Positions 1 to 12,850 of a DNA stretch of 64,000 nt are shown here, in pieces. The stretch covers positions 3,175,510 to 3,239,509 of the forward strand of contig JAJEKV010000107.1 of assembly GCA_021234155.1 (NCBI GenBank), given 5' to 3'. Source of the stretch: Isoetes taiwanensis (lineage: Eukaryota; Streptophyta; Lycopodiopsida; Isoetales; Isoetaceae). The notes below the pieces were generated by a model that searched no databases, had not been told where the DNA came from, and saw only the letters and a program-made list of their open reading frames with translations. Each line of letters starts with the position of its first letter. The stretch's first letter is position 1. Both the position numbers and the translations under genes were made by a program.

Positions 1-1220
1 CTCTCGGTGTACTTCGTTCGGTTGCAGTATTGCTGTTGCTTTTTGATGAAGAAGCCAACGCTGGGCACTTTCTGAGTATATGGGCGGGTCGGGTGAGATC
101 AATTCTAATGATTTGACCTGTATATAAGACTTCCACTACTTCATTTGGGATCTATTGTGCCTGCCTGAAGCCTATAAAGGGCACTTTGACTTATACGCAA
201 ATCATTTTAGGACATGTGGGATTAATGACATTAACTATCAAGCACTTAGCGGAATGGGGGCATATGGGACTTCGTGTGTTGCACCAAACTAACTAGATAT
301 GGAGTAGATAGATAGATAGACTAGATAGGTAGGTAGATAGATAGATAAAAGATGAATAGAATTCCAAATGAATGAATAAGATGAATGAACTAGATGAATG
401 GAATGGGCCAGACCAGATAGATGGGCAGGTAGATGAATGAATGAGATAGATGAGTTTCCATTGTTTGTGCACTTCAGCCCGGAGTTTACTCGAAGCAAAA
501 TGCATCTGAGGCTTTTGTACATTTGCAGGGAACCAGAACTCCCAAAACCACGTCAGACAAACAGTTCATTGACTAAGGTGGAAACGAATAATGACTTCAA
601 CTTAAAAGTAGTTTAGAATTTTAACATCTTGTTGGTAGCAGAGAGGACAGGCATTGGCGAATCGTTTGAACGAGCAAAAACAGATTGGGGTATGTATACC
701 ATTGCGACGTTACATTAAAATTGGCGAAGGAATGGGCCATGGAGCAAAGACATTTACAGTTAGTTATTCAGCGCTTCGAAATGGATTTAAATAATTCCCC
801 GACCACACACCACGGTGGAAGAGTCACAACGTGAGCACTATTTAATCGAGTTTTGCGCTCCGCGCCGAGATACCGCCGTAGCAAAAAAGCCAGCGCCAGC
901 TCCTGGCCTGTTTCTTTGCGCATTCTCCATAGGTGATCTGCAGGCGCCAGGCCTCCATCAACTACTATCCCACCATCCTGCCCTGCACCGGGTGGAGAAA
1001 ATAGTGGGACGGGAAGGTCTATCTGACAACTATAATATTCATCCGGAAATTACGCCACTTCGAAAACTTACGGGGCATTTCCATACGGTGCTGCTGGAGT
1101 AAAGCATTCTAAAAGCCTGATTTTGTTTTGGGACGTTACAACTATCTTGGCATTTCCGCCTTACAGCAAATCAGAGAACTGACTAATAACTGAACATACA
1201 TTCTTTGAGTTTTGCTGCAG
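1..1220. other. no recognisable gene; simple repeat near 300-456
   Basis: Apart from the GATA/GAAT-rich repeat at 301-456, I see no coding region I can name. A 95-codon open frame at 815-1102 (+) shows no recognisable motif. First exon sequence of the downstream peroxidase pseudogene would be expected here, but I cannot find it. Confidence 0.4.
301..456. repeat. imperfect GATA / GAATGA microsatellite
   Basis: The stretch is made of repeated TAGA/GATA units that grade into GAATGAAT and GATGAATG units, all purine-rich on the plus strand. The open frames read through it on the minus strand are low-complexity artefacts. Confidence 0.85.
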
Positions 1221-2240
1221 CATTATGAGGAAAATGTGATGGATCATCCTTTACGCGCCACGCGGTGCTGGGGTCAGATTCAGCAAAGGAATATTGGCCT
1301 GAGAAACACAAATGGTTTGATGTGTTTGAAGGAAAGAAGTAGAGCTGCATGTCCTGTAGGTGTGGTATCATGTTGCACGAATCTGGAGTAGTTCTGACAG
1401 GCAGGGTCGCATTGCCTTGCTTGGATCAAATTCTTAGTATACTTGCTGCTCAATCTGTTTGGCTGGTTTGATCTTCCTGATGCTTTTATGCTTTTGAATT
1501 GGTTGCGCAGCTTGGAAAGTGCTTTTGAGTTTTTCCATAGCCAAATTGAGCGGAGTTGGACGGCAGAGTGAGCCCGGAAATCTGGAAATGATGTGCAGCT
1601 TCCTTCCAAAAGATGGCTCTGCGGTGAAGTTTGTGAGATTTTTCAAGAGCTTGGCATTGACACCAAATTACATATTTGGGCATTGTTAGGTACTCACCGT
1701 AACTCACATCTTTGTTTTTCTCTTTCCATACTTTAATAGAAATTTGCTTTTTGGTTAGCATCTTTTTTTTTTGCACTCTTCTTGAAGGCAAATATGGCCC
1801 CATGCTTACAAACTCTGGACTATTGGCCATGTGTTCCTAGGTGGACCTCTGTCGGTCGTGCACATTGTGAGAGTATCACCCCAAGGCTATACCCCAGTAT
1901 TGATGCAACATTGGATGCTACATATGCCTCATATCTTCTAGAAGATGCCCAACCAATTACACTGATTATACTAAGCCCAAATATGCGAGATTCGATGAAA
2001 TAGGCCCATTGGGTCTCGACAATAATTACTATAAGAACACCATGAATGGAAAAGACCTTGCTCAGGATTGACCAACGTCTATACCAAGATTCAGAACAAA
2101 GGCTTATGTCGGGAAGTTTGCTATAGATAATGCATATTTTGCTAAAGACATTCACAAAAGCTATTCAAACGTTAACAGAGTACAATGCATTCACTGGGCC
2201 TGAAGGGGAGATCCGTAAAGACTGTCGGTGGCCCAATTGA
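1221..2240 (+). pseudogene. class III peroxidase pseudogene, introns retained, exon 1 missing
   Basis: Three blocks align by eye with exons 2-4 of the peroxidase gene at 26447-27743. They are 1221 to about 1418 (exon 2), 1511-1689 (exon 3) and 1841-2240 (exon 4, ending at the equivalent stop codon). Both copies share the same acceptor context (GCTGCAG before CATTATG) and the same exon-3 donor context (TTAG or CTAG before GTACT). The introns are still present, so this is a DNA-level duplicate and not a retrocopy. It is dead: exon 2 has indels that shift the frame, the exon-2 donor GT is lost near 1418, and exon 4 lacks one base in the codon of the proximal haem-ligand histidine. No signal-peptide exon is visible upstream. 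The copy is on the same strand as the intact gene, about 25 kb away. Confidence 0.85.
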
Positions 2241-3440
2241 GGCTATGCATTTTACTTTACCAATCTATGTCTAATGCAGCTTGATTTTTTGTTGTACATA
2301 TAAGATAAATAATAACCTATCAAGCCGCAATATAATAACACATTTATAATGGCATTTGTATAACTACAAAGATATATATTTATCATGGCATTTGTAAATC
2401 ATGCTGTAATATTATTGATATTGGCATTTGGTTGACTAAAAGATACAAATTTATCATGGCATTGGTATTTTCGTTCATGAGCACATTTAAAACTAGAGTT
2501 GAAATAAACCTATATACAAAAATACAAAATTTTTATGTTCACTCATGAGCACATACAAAACTAGAGTTGATATAAACCTCATATACAAAAAATAAGTCCA
2601 ACTAGACAAATTCAGACCTCTTTTTGGTCCGTTCACCACACAACGCATTAAATGGCAATGAAAAAACTTAAGCGAAAATTCCTTCAAAGGACTTTTTTCC
2701 TTCCTTAAATTAAGGATGGTATTTCCTAGTTAATAATGCCATGAGGTGACACAAGGGAAGATATTTCACAAAGAGAAGTGTCTCACATCCATCAAAATAT
2801 TATACCCTTCTTTTTAATCTGATAAAGACAACAACTTTCGGCCACGAACATTGTTAGTACCACACCCACTCACTGCTATGGCTGGTGCGACATAAAAATC
2901 ATTAACTCACAATATCTTTCACACTATGACTTTCAGGACATTGCGTAGTAGATGATAAGGACATCACAAAGGGAAATAAATGCTTAGAGGCAGTTTACAT
3001 GCATAAGCATCATCGTCACGACAATGCCTTGTTTTTGCCTGATGAAACTTGAAGAAAAGTGGTGATGATCAGAATAACCGCGATCCATTTTTCGTGGATG
3101 ACTCTCCACTCACGATGCTTAATAGCTTAGAAAACAAAGCATTAGAAAGTAATTGATATTTGAAGTAGAATAAGTAAAGGTTAATGATAATAGGCATTTA
3201 TCACATCCACATGCCTATAGGGCCCTGAAGGCGATACACTTTTGTCGTCCCACAAATCTACCCGGAAGCCAAGAGAATTGTCCAACAAAGGAAATGGCAT
3301 TCTACAAATTACGCTCATTAGCCATTAAGAACAAAGAAAGTGTCATCTAGCGTCGCGATTCTGGTCTCACGTGAACCACTACTCATGGGAAGACCATGCA
3401 AGATGCCTTCACCTTTGCAAGAGAATACACGAGAAAGAAT
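2241..3440. other. AT-rich non-coding stretch with a 68-bp-spaced direct repeat
   Basis: No gene seen. A direct repeat of about 48 bp occurs at 2475-2523 and again at 2543-2590; both copies start TCATGAGCACAT and include CTAGAGTTGA. The phrase ATGGCATTTG recurs several times between 2340 and 2470. Confidence 0.5.
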
Positions 3441-5310
3441 CTACGCCACAATTGTAAAAGCGGCCGGTGCTAAGGGGCGACCAGGCGAATGCCACGACCC
3501 ACGAAAAAAATGCGATGGTTCCCCTTGAAAAGAAGCGAAGAATGAGCTAAATAATGAAGTTTCATAACATCATTCTTGAATCGGGTACCAAAACCAAGAC
3601 ATAGGAGGCACTGCTCTAGGAAACTCCAGTCAACACTGTCATATGCTTTTGCAAAGTCCAGCTTCAGGTATACAATGGGATAACCATGCATTCTAGCCCA
3701 ATATAGACCCTCATATGCTGCTGCCACATTATTCAAGATACACTGGCGAGGCAAGAAACCTGACTGTGTGGAAGAGATGGACTCACTAAGCACGCCACAA
3801 AGCTTCTGAGCAAAAGCTTTAGCAAAGATCTGTACATTGAGGACAACAAGGTAATGGGGCGCCAGTCTGAAATGGAAGAAGGATCCTTACATTTTGGAAT
3901 AAGGGAGCTACAATCAGAATTGAGGATTTTGTCCGCCGTCTTTTAAAATCACGAAAGCATCATACACATCATGGCAAAGCCAATCCCGTACTCTTGGAAA
4001 AATTCCACCTGAATGCCATCAAAACCCGGACACTTGCCCCTCTTGAGAGAAAGTGTAGCCTCAACTAAATCATTCTGGCTCATCTCAGCCTCTAAAGCGG
4101 CCCTCTACTCATTGATGACTATAGGATGGTAGTAGCAAGCAAAGCCTCTTGAAAATCTGGCAGAAGGGAAGGCGTAGAGCAAAGCGAAAAAGTGATTGTC
4201 GCGAGAAAGCCTCTAAACTCAATTGGATCACGAAAACAACAAGCCCATCACGAATCTGCTTGGTGAAGAGATCACGACTAAGCCTTCTTGTTTTGGCGAC
4301 TCTGAAGAAAAAAAAGCGTGCCTTGGTCTCCCTCCTTGAACCATTGCAACCCGGCTTTAATCTTGAGCAAAGTGCACTGCGGACTCCATCTGCCTAATGC
4401 TACACAAAATTTTGCTTCTATCGGCGGAACCTTGAGACTTGCTGCGCCTCAAGTTGTTGATAAAGAGCCAGCGAAGCCTCAGATTAGCGAAGCCGCTCCA
4501 CGACCCCAACCTTTAGCAAAAGACTTCAGGCGAGAGCATCAACAATACACGCCATGCCCTACCTATGAAAAGCGTTGAACCGCGCTTTGTCTACATCACG
4601 CACGAAATTCCTCATCCTTATTCACTTGAAATATGTCTTAGATGCGACATGCGCCCACGGTATGAGAGCAAGAGAAATACCGTGGATTATGGTGAAAAAT
4701 CGCAGATTCAACAGGGTTATCACGATGAAAAGCAGCAAAGGGGTTGCTACCAAAGCCTTATAGTAGCCTCTATCATGTCTTGCATATGCTCTACCACCAC
4801 CCAACCGACCATCACACCGGTAAAACTTGAAGGACCATCAACTTCTATGAAACCATTTGCATTAAAAGCCCGGTAGCCATTGCTCCCGCTCAAAGCCACT
4901 ATCTCGCACCTCTCTGCCACATCCGTCTTGCTCAAGCTCAACCATGTTAAAATCACCCACCATGATCCATGCAACAAGAGAGCCTAACCTCGGTAATTTG
5001 GATCACAAAAGCCCCACAATGCGCCTCTCGACGTGGTCGATTATGCGCATACATTAATCAATCCCCATTCTTGCCCCTTATCAAACCACTTGATTATGAT
5101 CTCTTGGCCAAATCTGTCAGCAGTAAATGACACCGCAATAGTCCTCCTCCATGCTGTAGAACGGTAGCCTTTCTTAGAATTCGAGGCATACAAGAACATT
5201 GTCTTTGCCTATTGATTACACTTAACAACTTTGTAGGCATCCTCTTTCTTGCATTTATGCTCTTGCAAACATATAAAGTCACGAATCCCACCTAGCCCGG
5301 GGGCATGGAC
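3440..5310 (-). mobile_element. L1-type LINE remnant (LINE-A family), endonuclease and RT
   Basis: Read on the minus strand, 5300-4700 encodes a decayed AP-type endonuclease. It includes the peptides LQEHKCKKED and GRAYARHDR, which match the fuller LINE-A copy at 43331-46419. The stretch 3900-3440 encodes the RT core, with LPRQCILNNVAAAYEG and LDFAKAYDSVDWSFLE, and stops in the GIRQGCPLAP motif (here GIRLVAP). The RT thumb, zinc region and tail are missing, so the copy is truncated at its 3' side. Frameshifts and stops are scattered through the endonuclease-RT linker (about 3900-4700). I could not identify target-site duplications. Confidence 0.8.
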
Positions 5311-5622
5311 AACTGCTCCTTTTACTAAGGGAGGAGGCAACCTCCCGGACATTCGGAGATTAACTTCATTGATCGGGAGGATGTGGAAGGTGCTCTAAGT
5401 CCATATCGACATGTATAGGAGACTTCGGTATCTACTTGATCAGCCCAATATGGGCTGCGATGCTATTGGGCGTAATAGATGGTGAGGAGTGGTGGTTCAA
5501 GAGGGTTAGGAGAAGCGATCGCTGAGAGGGCTGCGGTGCAAAGCTATTCCTCCTCCGCGAGGCTTTTTCATCGCGAGCAATGGACCATTCTTCTTCAATG
5601 CGCTCTTGCTTTGCGTGCAATC
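5311..5622. other. unassigned flank of the chromovirus
   Basis: I see no gene or repeat family here. It is the left flank of the LTR retrotransposon that starts at 5623. The five bases before the LTR (CAATC) do not exactly match the right flank at 18742 (AATCC), though both contain AATC. Confidence 0.4.
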
Positions 5623-7172
5623 TGTGGCGTCCCCTACTGCATATCGGTTAACTCAATCGTATACAACGAGGAGTTCTTCCCCACACCGACTCCATCGCGT
5701 CTGAGGGCCCTCCACATATCGCTTTGCACCCGTGGCGAGTCCCGATGGGAAGAGTGAAGGTGTCATTCTACCCTGTCTCCCTGGGGGCCTACCCCTAGGC
5801 TGAGCGTAAACATACATGTCGGTTAGCACATACATCAACATCATATGACCATAGCGAAGGATGGTCCTCCACATATCTGCATAGGCGAAGATCGGCACAT
5901 CACATAGGGAATCCTACCCGAGGCTCGGACCGCGGGGATGGGCCTGACAAGCTTGGGTCTCCGGAGAGTTCATTGCGAGGCGAATTCATGGCAATGGATT
6001 TGTCGGCATAAGAACATGGTCTAGGGTTGTCCACTCCATCCGCCCCTCACATCACACTGCGGTGGCTGAAAAGTGTTGGGACTGGCCGTAGCCAGCCCGG
6101 GATGCATAGCCAAGGGGCTATATCACGGGTTGCATCTCCCGATTCCGATGGGGCGGTAGGGATCACTCCCTCCGGAGATCTCCATCTTGATTCAAGGGGA
6201 CTAGAGGGCCCTTGCCCAGTATTAACTTGAACTCAATGGAGGTCATATTCACCACCTCACGAGTGTCGAGCCCATGCCTTGCCCACACGCGGTGGCAAGC
6301 CATTAGACCTAGTCCGCGGTGACCCCGTGATCTTTACACACGGAGGGGTGGTTCGAGAATCGAAACATGAACCTCTTTATAAGCGGTCACGGCCCCTTCA
6401 CCCAACCCCGGTGGGGCTCTTGTGCCTGAGGCCGCAACTTTGTGTGCTAGAGAGGCTACTCTAGGAGCATCAACTACAAGGCTTTAGGTCTCTACCCCCT
6501 TCCCAATACAAGGAGTTCCGCGAGATCAAACATCCAACTACATCACGCGAAATACTAAAGAACTAGATCTAATCACGAGTTAGGTTCTTTGGTTAGTGTC
6601 GAATCTAAGATCTAGATAGCTACCATGGGCAATTTAATAGTCTAAACCTCACGATTCTATGACTAGAAGGCGGTTTAAGCTATTAAATTGACCAAATACT
6701 GATCCTTGAGTGGCTCCTCTCGACACGAGTTCAACCATCCTTTGGTGAAATTTGGGAGGAACCGATGGTCGCGATTAAATTGCAGAGCGTCGGGGGGGCG
6801 GTTTTGGCTCACAGGGCAGCCAAAGGCCGAGCTCTAAAACCCTAAGGACCGAAAAACTAGCAAGCTAGGGTTTTCCTACCCTAAATAGACATGGGGTTTA
6901 GGCTAGGGTTTCCAATTACCCAATTTGGCATGTGGGATAATTGGAAAGGGCCCACTGCCTTTAATGGCTAGGTGGCAAAATATGCCAACATGGAAAGGTG
7001 TGCCCTCATTAATGTGCACATGTGCACATTAATAATATATGAACACTCTAGCAAGTTGCCCCTAGGGCTACTTACACTATCCGTTTGGCGTACCGTCAAT
7101 CGGGTGGCGTGTCTTTCGTGGCGTGGCGGTTACAATGTGCGTCACGGGGTATCTTGTCTTTGGAACGTCACA
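5623..7172 (-). repeat. 3' LTR of the chromovirus
   Basis: This 1550-bp stretch is a direct repeat of 17197-18741. On the plus strand it starts TGTGGCGTCC and ends GAACGTCACA. The start is fixed by comparison with the solo LTR at 32685-34194, which begins TGTGATGTCC. The end is fixed by the adjacent polypurine tract. It carries a perfect 26-bp palindrome at 7008-7033. Confidence 0.9.
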
Positions 7173-7184
7173 AATCTCCCCACC
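7173..7184 (-). other. polypurine tract of the chromovirus
   Basis: On the minus strand the 12 bases GGTGGGGAGATT lie directly before the 3' LTR start TGTGACG. This is the expected plus-strand priming site. Confidence 0.8.
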
Positions 7185-8029
7185 TTGAAATGATCTTTGT
7201 CCGCGACATGTCGTGGTTCTCCACCTTGGGATTTACCTAACTGCAATCAACGTGCATACGATATACTACTATATAACACTTACATGCTTATTACGATTAC
7301 CTTAAGGTAGTACTTTTATCACATTATTATATTATAAAATAACTTGTCAATTCACAATATTACTAACAGTTACTCCAACATTCCCTTAACATTACTATTA
7401 AGTTTATCAAAATTTAAAATTAGCGTTAAGGTACCCTTGATTCCTTGCAACACATTCCAACAAAATTTGTGTTGCAAGTCTTAAATAGCTTCGACCTCCT
7501 TGCCCCTCGGGGCGCTTTTTGCTGCCTGGTCGACACTACGTTAGTACCATTAATTATTAATTAAAATTTTTGGTTATATGGTGACCACCCACCTATCTAC
7601 ATGAATGCATGGCTAATCTCCGGCGTGGGAAGAGGATGAATCTTCCATAATGGCCGTGGAGCTGTTGCCATATGCCTATATGCCACTCATGCCTACACCT
7701 CTAGTTGCCCAACAGGAGGATATCCTTCTCGTGGGGGGGTGAAGGATGGATTCCTCCTATCAAAGCATATATGGGGCTAAAGGTGCTTTCCCTATTAATG
7801 CGTTCCTTAATGACCTCTTTTCTCGAGGTTGAGGTCTACTTAGTGGGGAACCCAGTAGACTTTCTAATCTACCTTCCACTCGCCCAGCGAACGCGGTCAT
7901 GCCTACATTGACATTACACCCCGCCCTAGAGATCACCGTAGTGGTCCCATCATCGGTGACAACGCATGCGACCCATACTAAGCGTGGGTGGCATGCGTGG
8001 GATTAATCTTAACTATACAAGCATTAACC
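7185..8029. other. non-coding 3' region of the chromovirus
   Basis: I find no protein similarity between the PPT and the chromodomain. The region is AT-rich at 7260-7480. It is best read as the 3' untranslated part of the retrotransposon. Confidence 0.5.
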
Positions 8030-8230
8030 TACACAAATCGACATGCACGAGCCGATTTCTTGGGAGATGACCTTGCCGTCCCATTGCTCCATAAACCGTA
8101 GGTGCTTTGCTTTACTAAATCCTTCTTAAGTACCCGCGTGGCGTCTTCCAGCGGTAAGTGTTTCCACTTGACCAAATCTTTGGAGGAATTCTGATCTCCT
8201 TGTTTTCTTGAAAGCTTTATCAAGAATCAT
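8030..8230 (-). pseudogene. chromodomain of chromovirus integrase C-terminus
   Basis: Minus-strand peptide around 8100-8200 includes DLVKWKHLPLEDATRVLKKD. This matches the core of retroviral chromodomains (LVKWKGLP..EATWE...DL). In active chromoviruses this domain guides integration toward particular chromatin. The aromatic-cage tryptophan expected after EAT is replaced by arginine, and an upstream stop separates it from the integrase frame. Confidence 0.8.
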
Positions 8231-9480
8231 TTACGGAACTATTTCCACCGCTCCTCAGTCATTTCCAATAGCGTTGGATGTCCAAGACTTCGTCACGGGT
8301 TTGGGGTATGCTTCTTCAGCAAACTCCGCGTGGAAGACCTTATGAATCTTTAGGTGTCTTTGGCAAGTCTAGCTTTGTAGGCTTGATTGCCTAGTTTCTC
8401 GACTATTACGAAGGTCCGACCCACCTTGGAGCAAGCTTCTTGCAATTGCGATCCCCGAGCCGCTGCTTCACCTTAATCTTGAGCCAAACATCATCTCCCA
8501 CTTTGAACTCTCTTCTTGTTCGATGCTTGTCGGCGATGCTCTTTTAACGACTTCTTGCTGCTAGCGAGATAGCCACGAACTTCCTCTACAAAGCTGCTTG
8601 CATATCGGCCAACATCTGCTGCGAAACTTCCACTTTTGACACGGGGTTGTGCCAAGTGTCACGGGAGTTAGGCACCGATAGCCGTAATTGATCATAAACT
8701 TGGCGACATTTGGGATGATTCACAGCTTGGTGCTATTGTATGCAAACTCCACCAAGTGAATAAATTCTTCCCACATACCTTGCTTATTCGGACATAGTTT
8801 AAGTAGCATGTCCTCTAAAATCCTGTTGGTCCGCTCCGTCGGCCATCCGCCCGAGGATGATATGCCATGCTCATGGATAGCTTCGTGCGGATCGTCGAAA
8901 GAGGTCTTGCCAAAAGCACTCATGAATTTCGGATCCACAATCGGAGATGATCTCCCTTGGCATGCCATGAAGCACGAAGATCTCTTTGGTGAAGAGCTTT
9001 CTTTGTATCCATGGTCAGTATCGTGGTTCCCGAAAGGCACAAAATGTGCCATCTTCGACAACTTGTCGACCACTACCGATAAGGCATCCTTGCCTCTCGG
9101 CTGTTCTTGGGAGTCGTGATGAAATCTATCTTTGATTACCTCCCACTTAGCGTTTGGCACCGCTAATGGCTCTAATGCCCCGGAATTGAAGGCTGCTCTG
9201 CCTTAGATGCGGTGGCATAAGTGACATTCCTTGATGTAGCGAGCTATTTGCTTCTTCATTCCCGGCCAATAATAGGCTGCTGCGTGCAGAAATATGTTTT
9301 CATGAATCCCGCATGTCCGGCTATTGGGCTGTTGTGCGTGTCGTGGAGGATCAACTTCCTTACACGATGATTCGGATGCACGCACAACTTGTTCTTATGG
9401 TATAACGGGTTGCCTTCCTTCTTATAATGCTTGAAGGCCTCCCGCTCTTTATCTGTTCTAGCCTCCTTAGAAAGGCTTGC
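8231..9480 (-). pseudogene. integrase of the chromovirus (degenerate)
   Basis: The zinc-binding N-terminal region is at about 9203-9400, with AAYYWPGMKKQIARYIKECHLCHR covering the H2C2 second half in part. The catalytic core follows at about 8720-9160: GKDALSVVVDKLSKMAHFVP, then GGWPTERTNRILEDMLL. Peptides of the integrase C-terminal region (for example VGRTFVIVEKLGNQAYK) are read at about 8330-8480. Frameshifts break the domain into several frames. The HHCC and core motifs are recognisable, but the catalytic Asp/Glu set is not intact in one frame. Confidence 0.85.
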
Positions 9481-9569
9481 CCATACCTCCTTGAAATCCG
9501 TCCGTTGGCAAGGACTCTTCAATCTTCTTACCAAAGTCGCTGGAGGCGTCGAAATTGCGTTGCAATGCA

Positions 9570-10750
9570 CTCTAGTTGTCGGGGGATGCCTTGAAAGCGC
9601 ATCTGCTACCACATTGAGTTTCCCGACACTTGTAGACTATATCAAAGTCATATTCCTCGAGGAACTCCATCCATCTCCATTGCCTCAGTTGAGGTGTGGT
9701 TGCGTGAATACATATTGGAGGCTCGATGGTGGGTATCCAATTGGAACTTCCTTCCCAAAGGTAGTGCCTCCATATTCTTAATACGACAACCTGCAAGCAA
9801 TTCTTGATGCGTGCGTTGGGTGGCAGCGTCTCGGCGTCGTTCATCTTCACGGAATCATGCGCTACCACCGCGCTCTTCTTGCATAAGCCGCGCTTTTTGT
9901 AGCTATCTTACTGCGCATCTGTTGCTACAAGGCTTATCTTTCTCGGGTCCGGCGGGGGTTAATCTTGCGGGCTGTTGTTAAAGCTTCCTTCAACAATTCA
10001 AACCCCTTTTGGGCTTTCTTGTGCCAATGCTCTGCCCAATCTTTCACCTTCTACGCCCTCGTCGGTGCGTTAGCAGGGCTGCTATCTTAGCAAAGTTCTT
10101 CACGAACTTCACGTAGTACCACTGCTAGGCCAGAAAACTTGACCTCGTGCATTTTTGGCCCGACCCGACCTTTGGATCCTTGCCTCAATCTTGGTGGGGT
10201 CGGTCGAGATGCCTTACTGCCGAAATCACGCGTGACCAAAGTATTCCACCTTCTACGTTGCGAAGTGGCGCCGACAACTTGGCGTGCCTGGCGGGTGCCT
10301 CTTCAACTTCTCTAGCACCCTTCTCAAGTGTTGCCGCGTGCTCTTCAAAGGGGATGCTGCTATACACAAAATGTCATCAAAGAAAACAATCACAAAGGTG
10401 TCGGGAACTCCCACGAAGATATCGTTCATGAGCCTCATGAGCGTTGAAGAACATTTGATAAGCCGAAAGGCATCACTGTGAACTCATAATGCCCATACCG
10501 GCGTTCGGAAGGCGGTTTGTGGATATCCTCCTCCTTTATCCGTATCGATGGTAACGACCTTAAGTCGATTTTGGAAAGATCTTTGCTCCTTGAAGCTGAT
10601 CCATCAAATCGTCGATCTTGGGGAGCGCGTACTTGTTCTTAATGGTGTGCTTATTCAACTGTCTATAGTCTATGCACATTCTCAAAGATCCATCCTTCTT
10701 CTTGACAAAAGAATGGGCGCTCCAAGCGGCGAGACACTAGGTCTAATGAA
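9570..10750 (-). pseudogene. reverse transcriptase and RNase H of the chromovirus (degenerate)
   Basis: RT signatures read on the minus strand: an APILL..KK(D)GS-like start near 10700, [12 protein letters not shown] near 10470, and VIVFFDDILC near 10380 (the YxDD box, with FFDD in place of the usual YLDD or YIDD). The RNase H and connection region at 9570-9870 ends in MVADALSRHP. Several in-frame stops and frame changes are present between these motifs. Confidence 0.88.
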
Positions 10751-11129
10751 ACCTAGGTCGGCGGCTCCTAGCTCGCTTCTTCGGTTCCGACAACTCTTCG
10801 TTGTCATTCTATATGGAGCCTTGCTTGTTGGCTTTGTCCCGGTTCGAGTGCTATCTCGCTTTCGACTCCTCTATAAGGAGGAGCTGCTTTCGATCTCATC
10901 ACGGAAAGAGATCGTGGAACTCTGTGATCAACTTAGCTATTTGCCTCGGCAACTTGGCGAGCATCTTGTCTTCTTTGCTTCCTTCCGATTCCGGCTCACT
11001 AATCTCAAGCTTGAAATGTATGCCACTTGCTCACTCTTGAAGCACTTGAGCGATCGTTTAGAAGACATACAGCGCATGATGGGAACAACTTCTTTACTGT
11101 TATCTCAATGATCTTGCCGTCGGTCTTTG

Positions 11130-11460
11130 GGAAGGTCACCTTCGCTTTCCACAATCAATAATGGCCCCTGCTGGTCCAAGGTACTCCATACCTATTATCA
11201 AGTCATATTTGCCGATGCCCATTACCTCTGCCCCCATCACGGATCTTAATCCCGGCAAGTCGATGTCAAAGTTGATTCTTTTACTGCCCGTACGCCTTCT
11301 TTGCTCCACTTGCTAAGACAACGGGCCTTGGCTTTGACTTTAATGGTTTCAACTTCAACATTTGAACCATTACGGGAGATGCAAAAGTTATGGCTACTTC
11401 AGAATCTATCAGGACTATAAATGACTTGGCCTTGGCCTTTCCCCTGGAAATTACTTTATC
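11130..11460 (-). pseudogene. aspartic protease region of the chromovirus
   Basis: Minus-strand translation gives KSFIVLIDSEVAITFASPV near 11400 and then YDLIIGMEYLGPAGAIIDC near 11180. This is the LIDSGATHNF ... YDVILGMDWL pattern of retroviral-type proteases. The glycine of the D-S/T-G active site has become glutamate, so the enzyme would be inactive even if the frame were open. Confidence 0.8.
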
Positions 11461-11479
11461 TTTGGCTTTACGCTTGCTC

Positions 11480-12850
11480 TGTATCTATTGCGGCAAAGAT
11501 ATGACACTCACCACAGATGTAGTCGCGGGCCTCCTCGCCCGTCGTCGTCGGGGCCAGTGTCCCAATCTCCCAACTCTGCTACGCTATTTGCACTCATGAC
11601 ATATGGGCGGTTCGTCCTATGCTTTGCTGGAACACACGAAGCAAAGGCTGCTTTTCTATGCACTCTGTCTCTCTTTTCCTTGGGCATGGCTGCCGAGAAA
11701 GGATCGCCTTTGCTTTGGAGTAGTTTGACCCTTCTGTTTGTCTTTGAAGGACACACTGCTTCTTCTCTGCTTTGTTTCCCTTGATTGCCACTATATGGGG
11801 CTCTAAGCTGGTCTGGTGGCATGTCCTCGGGCTAAAGCGCTTTTTTGCCTTGCCTTTATCTTGGTATCTTGTTGCCTCGCGCCGCTATTACGAGGTCTGT
11901 CCCTTGCAAGCTTATTGCCTTGGACTCAAAAACAGATCTTGTTCTAGGGTTTGTTGCCCTTACAAACTTCTTGGATCTCCTCATTCGGACCTTCAATGTA
12001 GCTTTCCAGCGCATGCTTCTCACCTAACTTTGGCACATCTGACCTTAGCCTCATAAATTCCTCTGTGTATTTATTGTCTTGACTTGTTGCCTTCTTTGCA
12101 ACTGTAGAGCTGGCGCATCATCTTGGACTTGTGCTCTCTTGGAGCGTAATGGCGGCTTGAAGGCTTTAGCAAACTTCTTGAACACGCAAGCATCCACAGC
12201 TTAAGCCATGAGCCTTGGCATAGCCCTTCCACCAAATGCGTCTTTGCTCCCTTCCGGGTTATTTGTTGCCACCTTTATCCTTATCCTTCATACTATAGGC
12301 ATTTCCCGTGTTAAGCTCATCTCATCAAGCCAAACCTCGCCTCCATTCGACTGTTTCTGCGCTGAGAATTGCTTTCGAGCTTCACAGCCTTCCAAACATT
12401 TCCCAATCGCGAGTCTACTTTCTTACGGTAGTCGAGGGTTCTTGTGTCCCTTTGTGGATCCCTCCGGGTGGTTCCTCGCCTTTAGATGCGCTTCCGGACT
12501 TGATTACGCTCTTCTTCTTCCCTCGAGAATCGGTCACGAATCGAGCTTTAGTCGGGAGGAGTCAGGTGGGGACCTTCCTCTCTTGCTCCTCTTCTTTTCT
12601 CTTCACGTTCTCGTGATGCTTGCGGCGGTTGGCGTTACCACCGATCCTGCTCACGCGTGCGGCTAGCAAGGCCTTTATCTGTTGAGGTCCGTCCTCATTT
12701 GCGATATTTCTTCTTACGGGGTCATTTGTCCAAATTCTTCAGCGGGTTCCTTGCTTAGGGCGTGGCACAGGCGGGCTCTGTTCCCTATGTAAGTTCAGCG
12801 GTTTAATCGTTCTCTGGCGCTTAGGCCTCTAATTTGCATACACAAGTGGT
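11480..12850 (-). pseudogene. gag of the chromovirus (degenerate)
   Basis: Minus-strand peptide YTEEFMRLRSDVPKLGEKHA (about 12020-12080) continues with a YIEGPNEEIQEV-like segment. This resembles the C-terminal half of the Retrotrans_gag domain. A CHEC-type cysteine pair at about 11600 may be what is left of a zinc knuckle. A plausible start is MQIRGLSARE near 12840. Frames change at least three times. Confidence 0.65.

Noticed and set aside
815-1102. 95-codon plus-strand frame near the window start
   Set aside because: No recognisable domain, no clear promoter, and it does not resemble the missing peroxidase exon 1.
11594-12666. Several plus-strand frames over the gag region
   Set aside because: They are antisense to gag and protease of the minus-strand chromovirus and show no motif.
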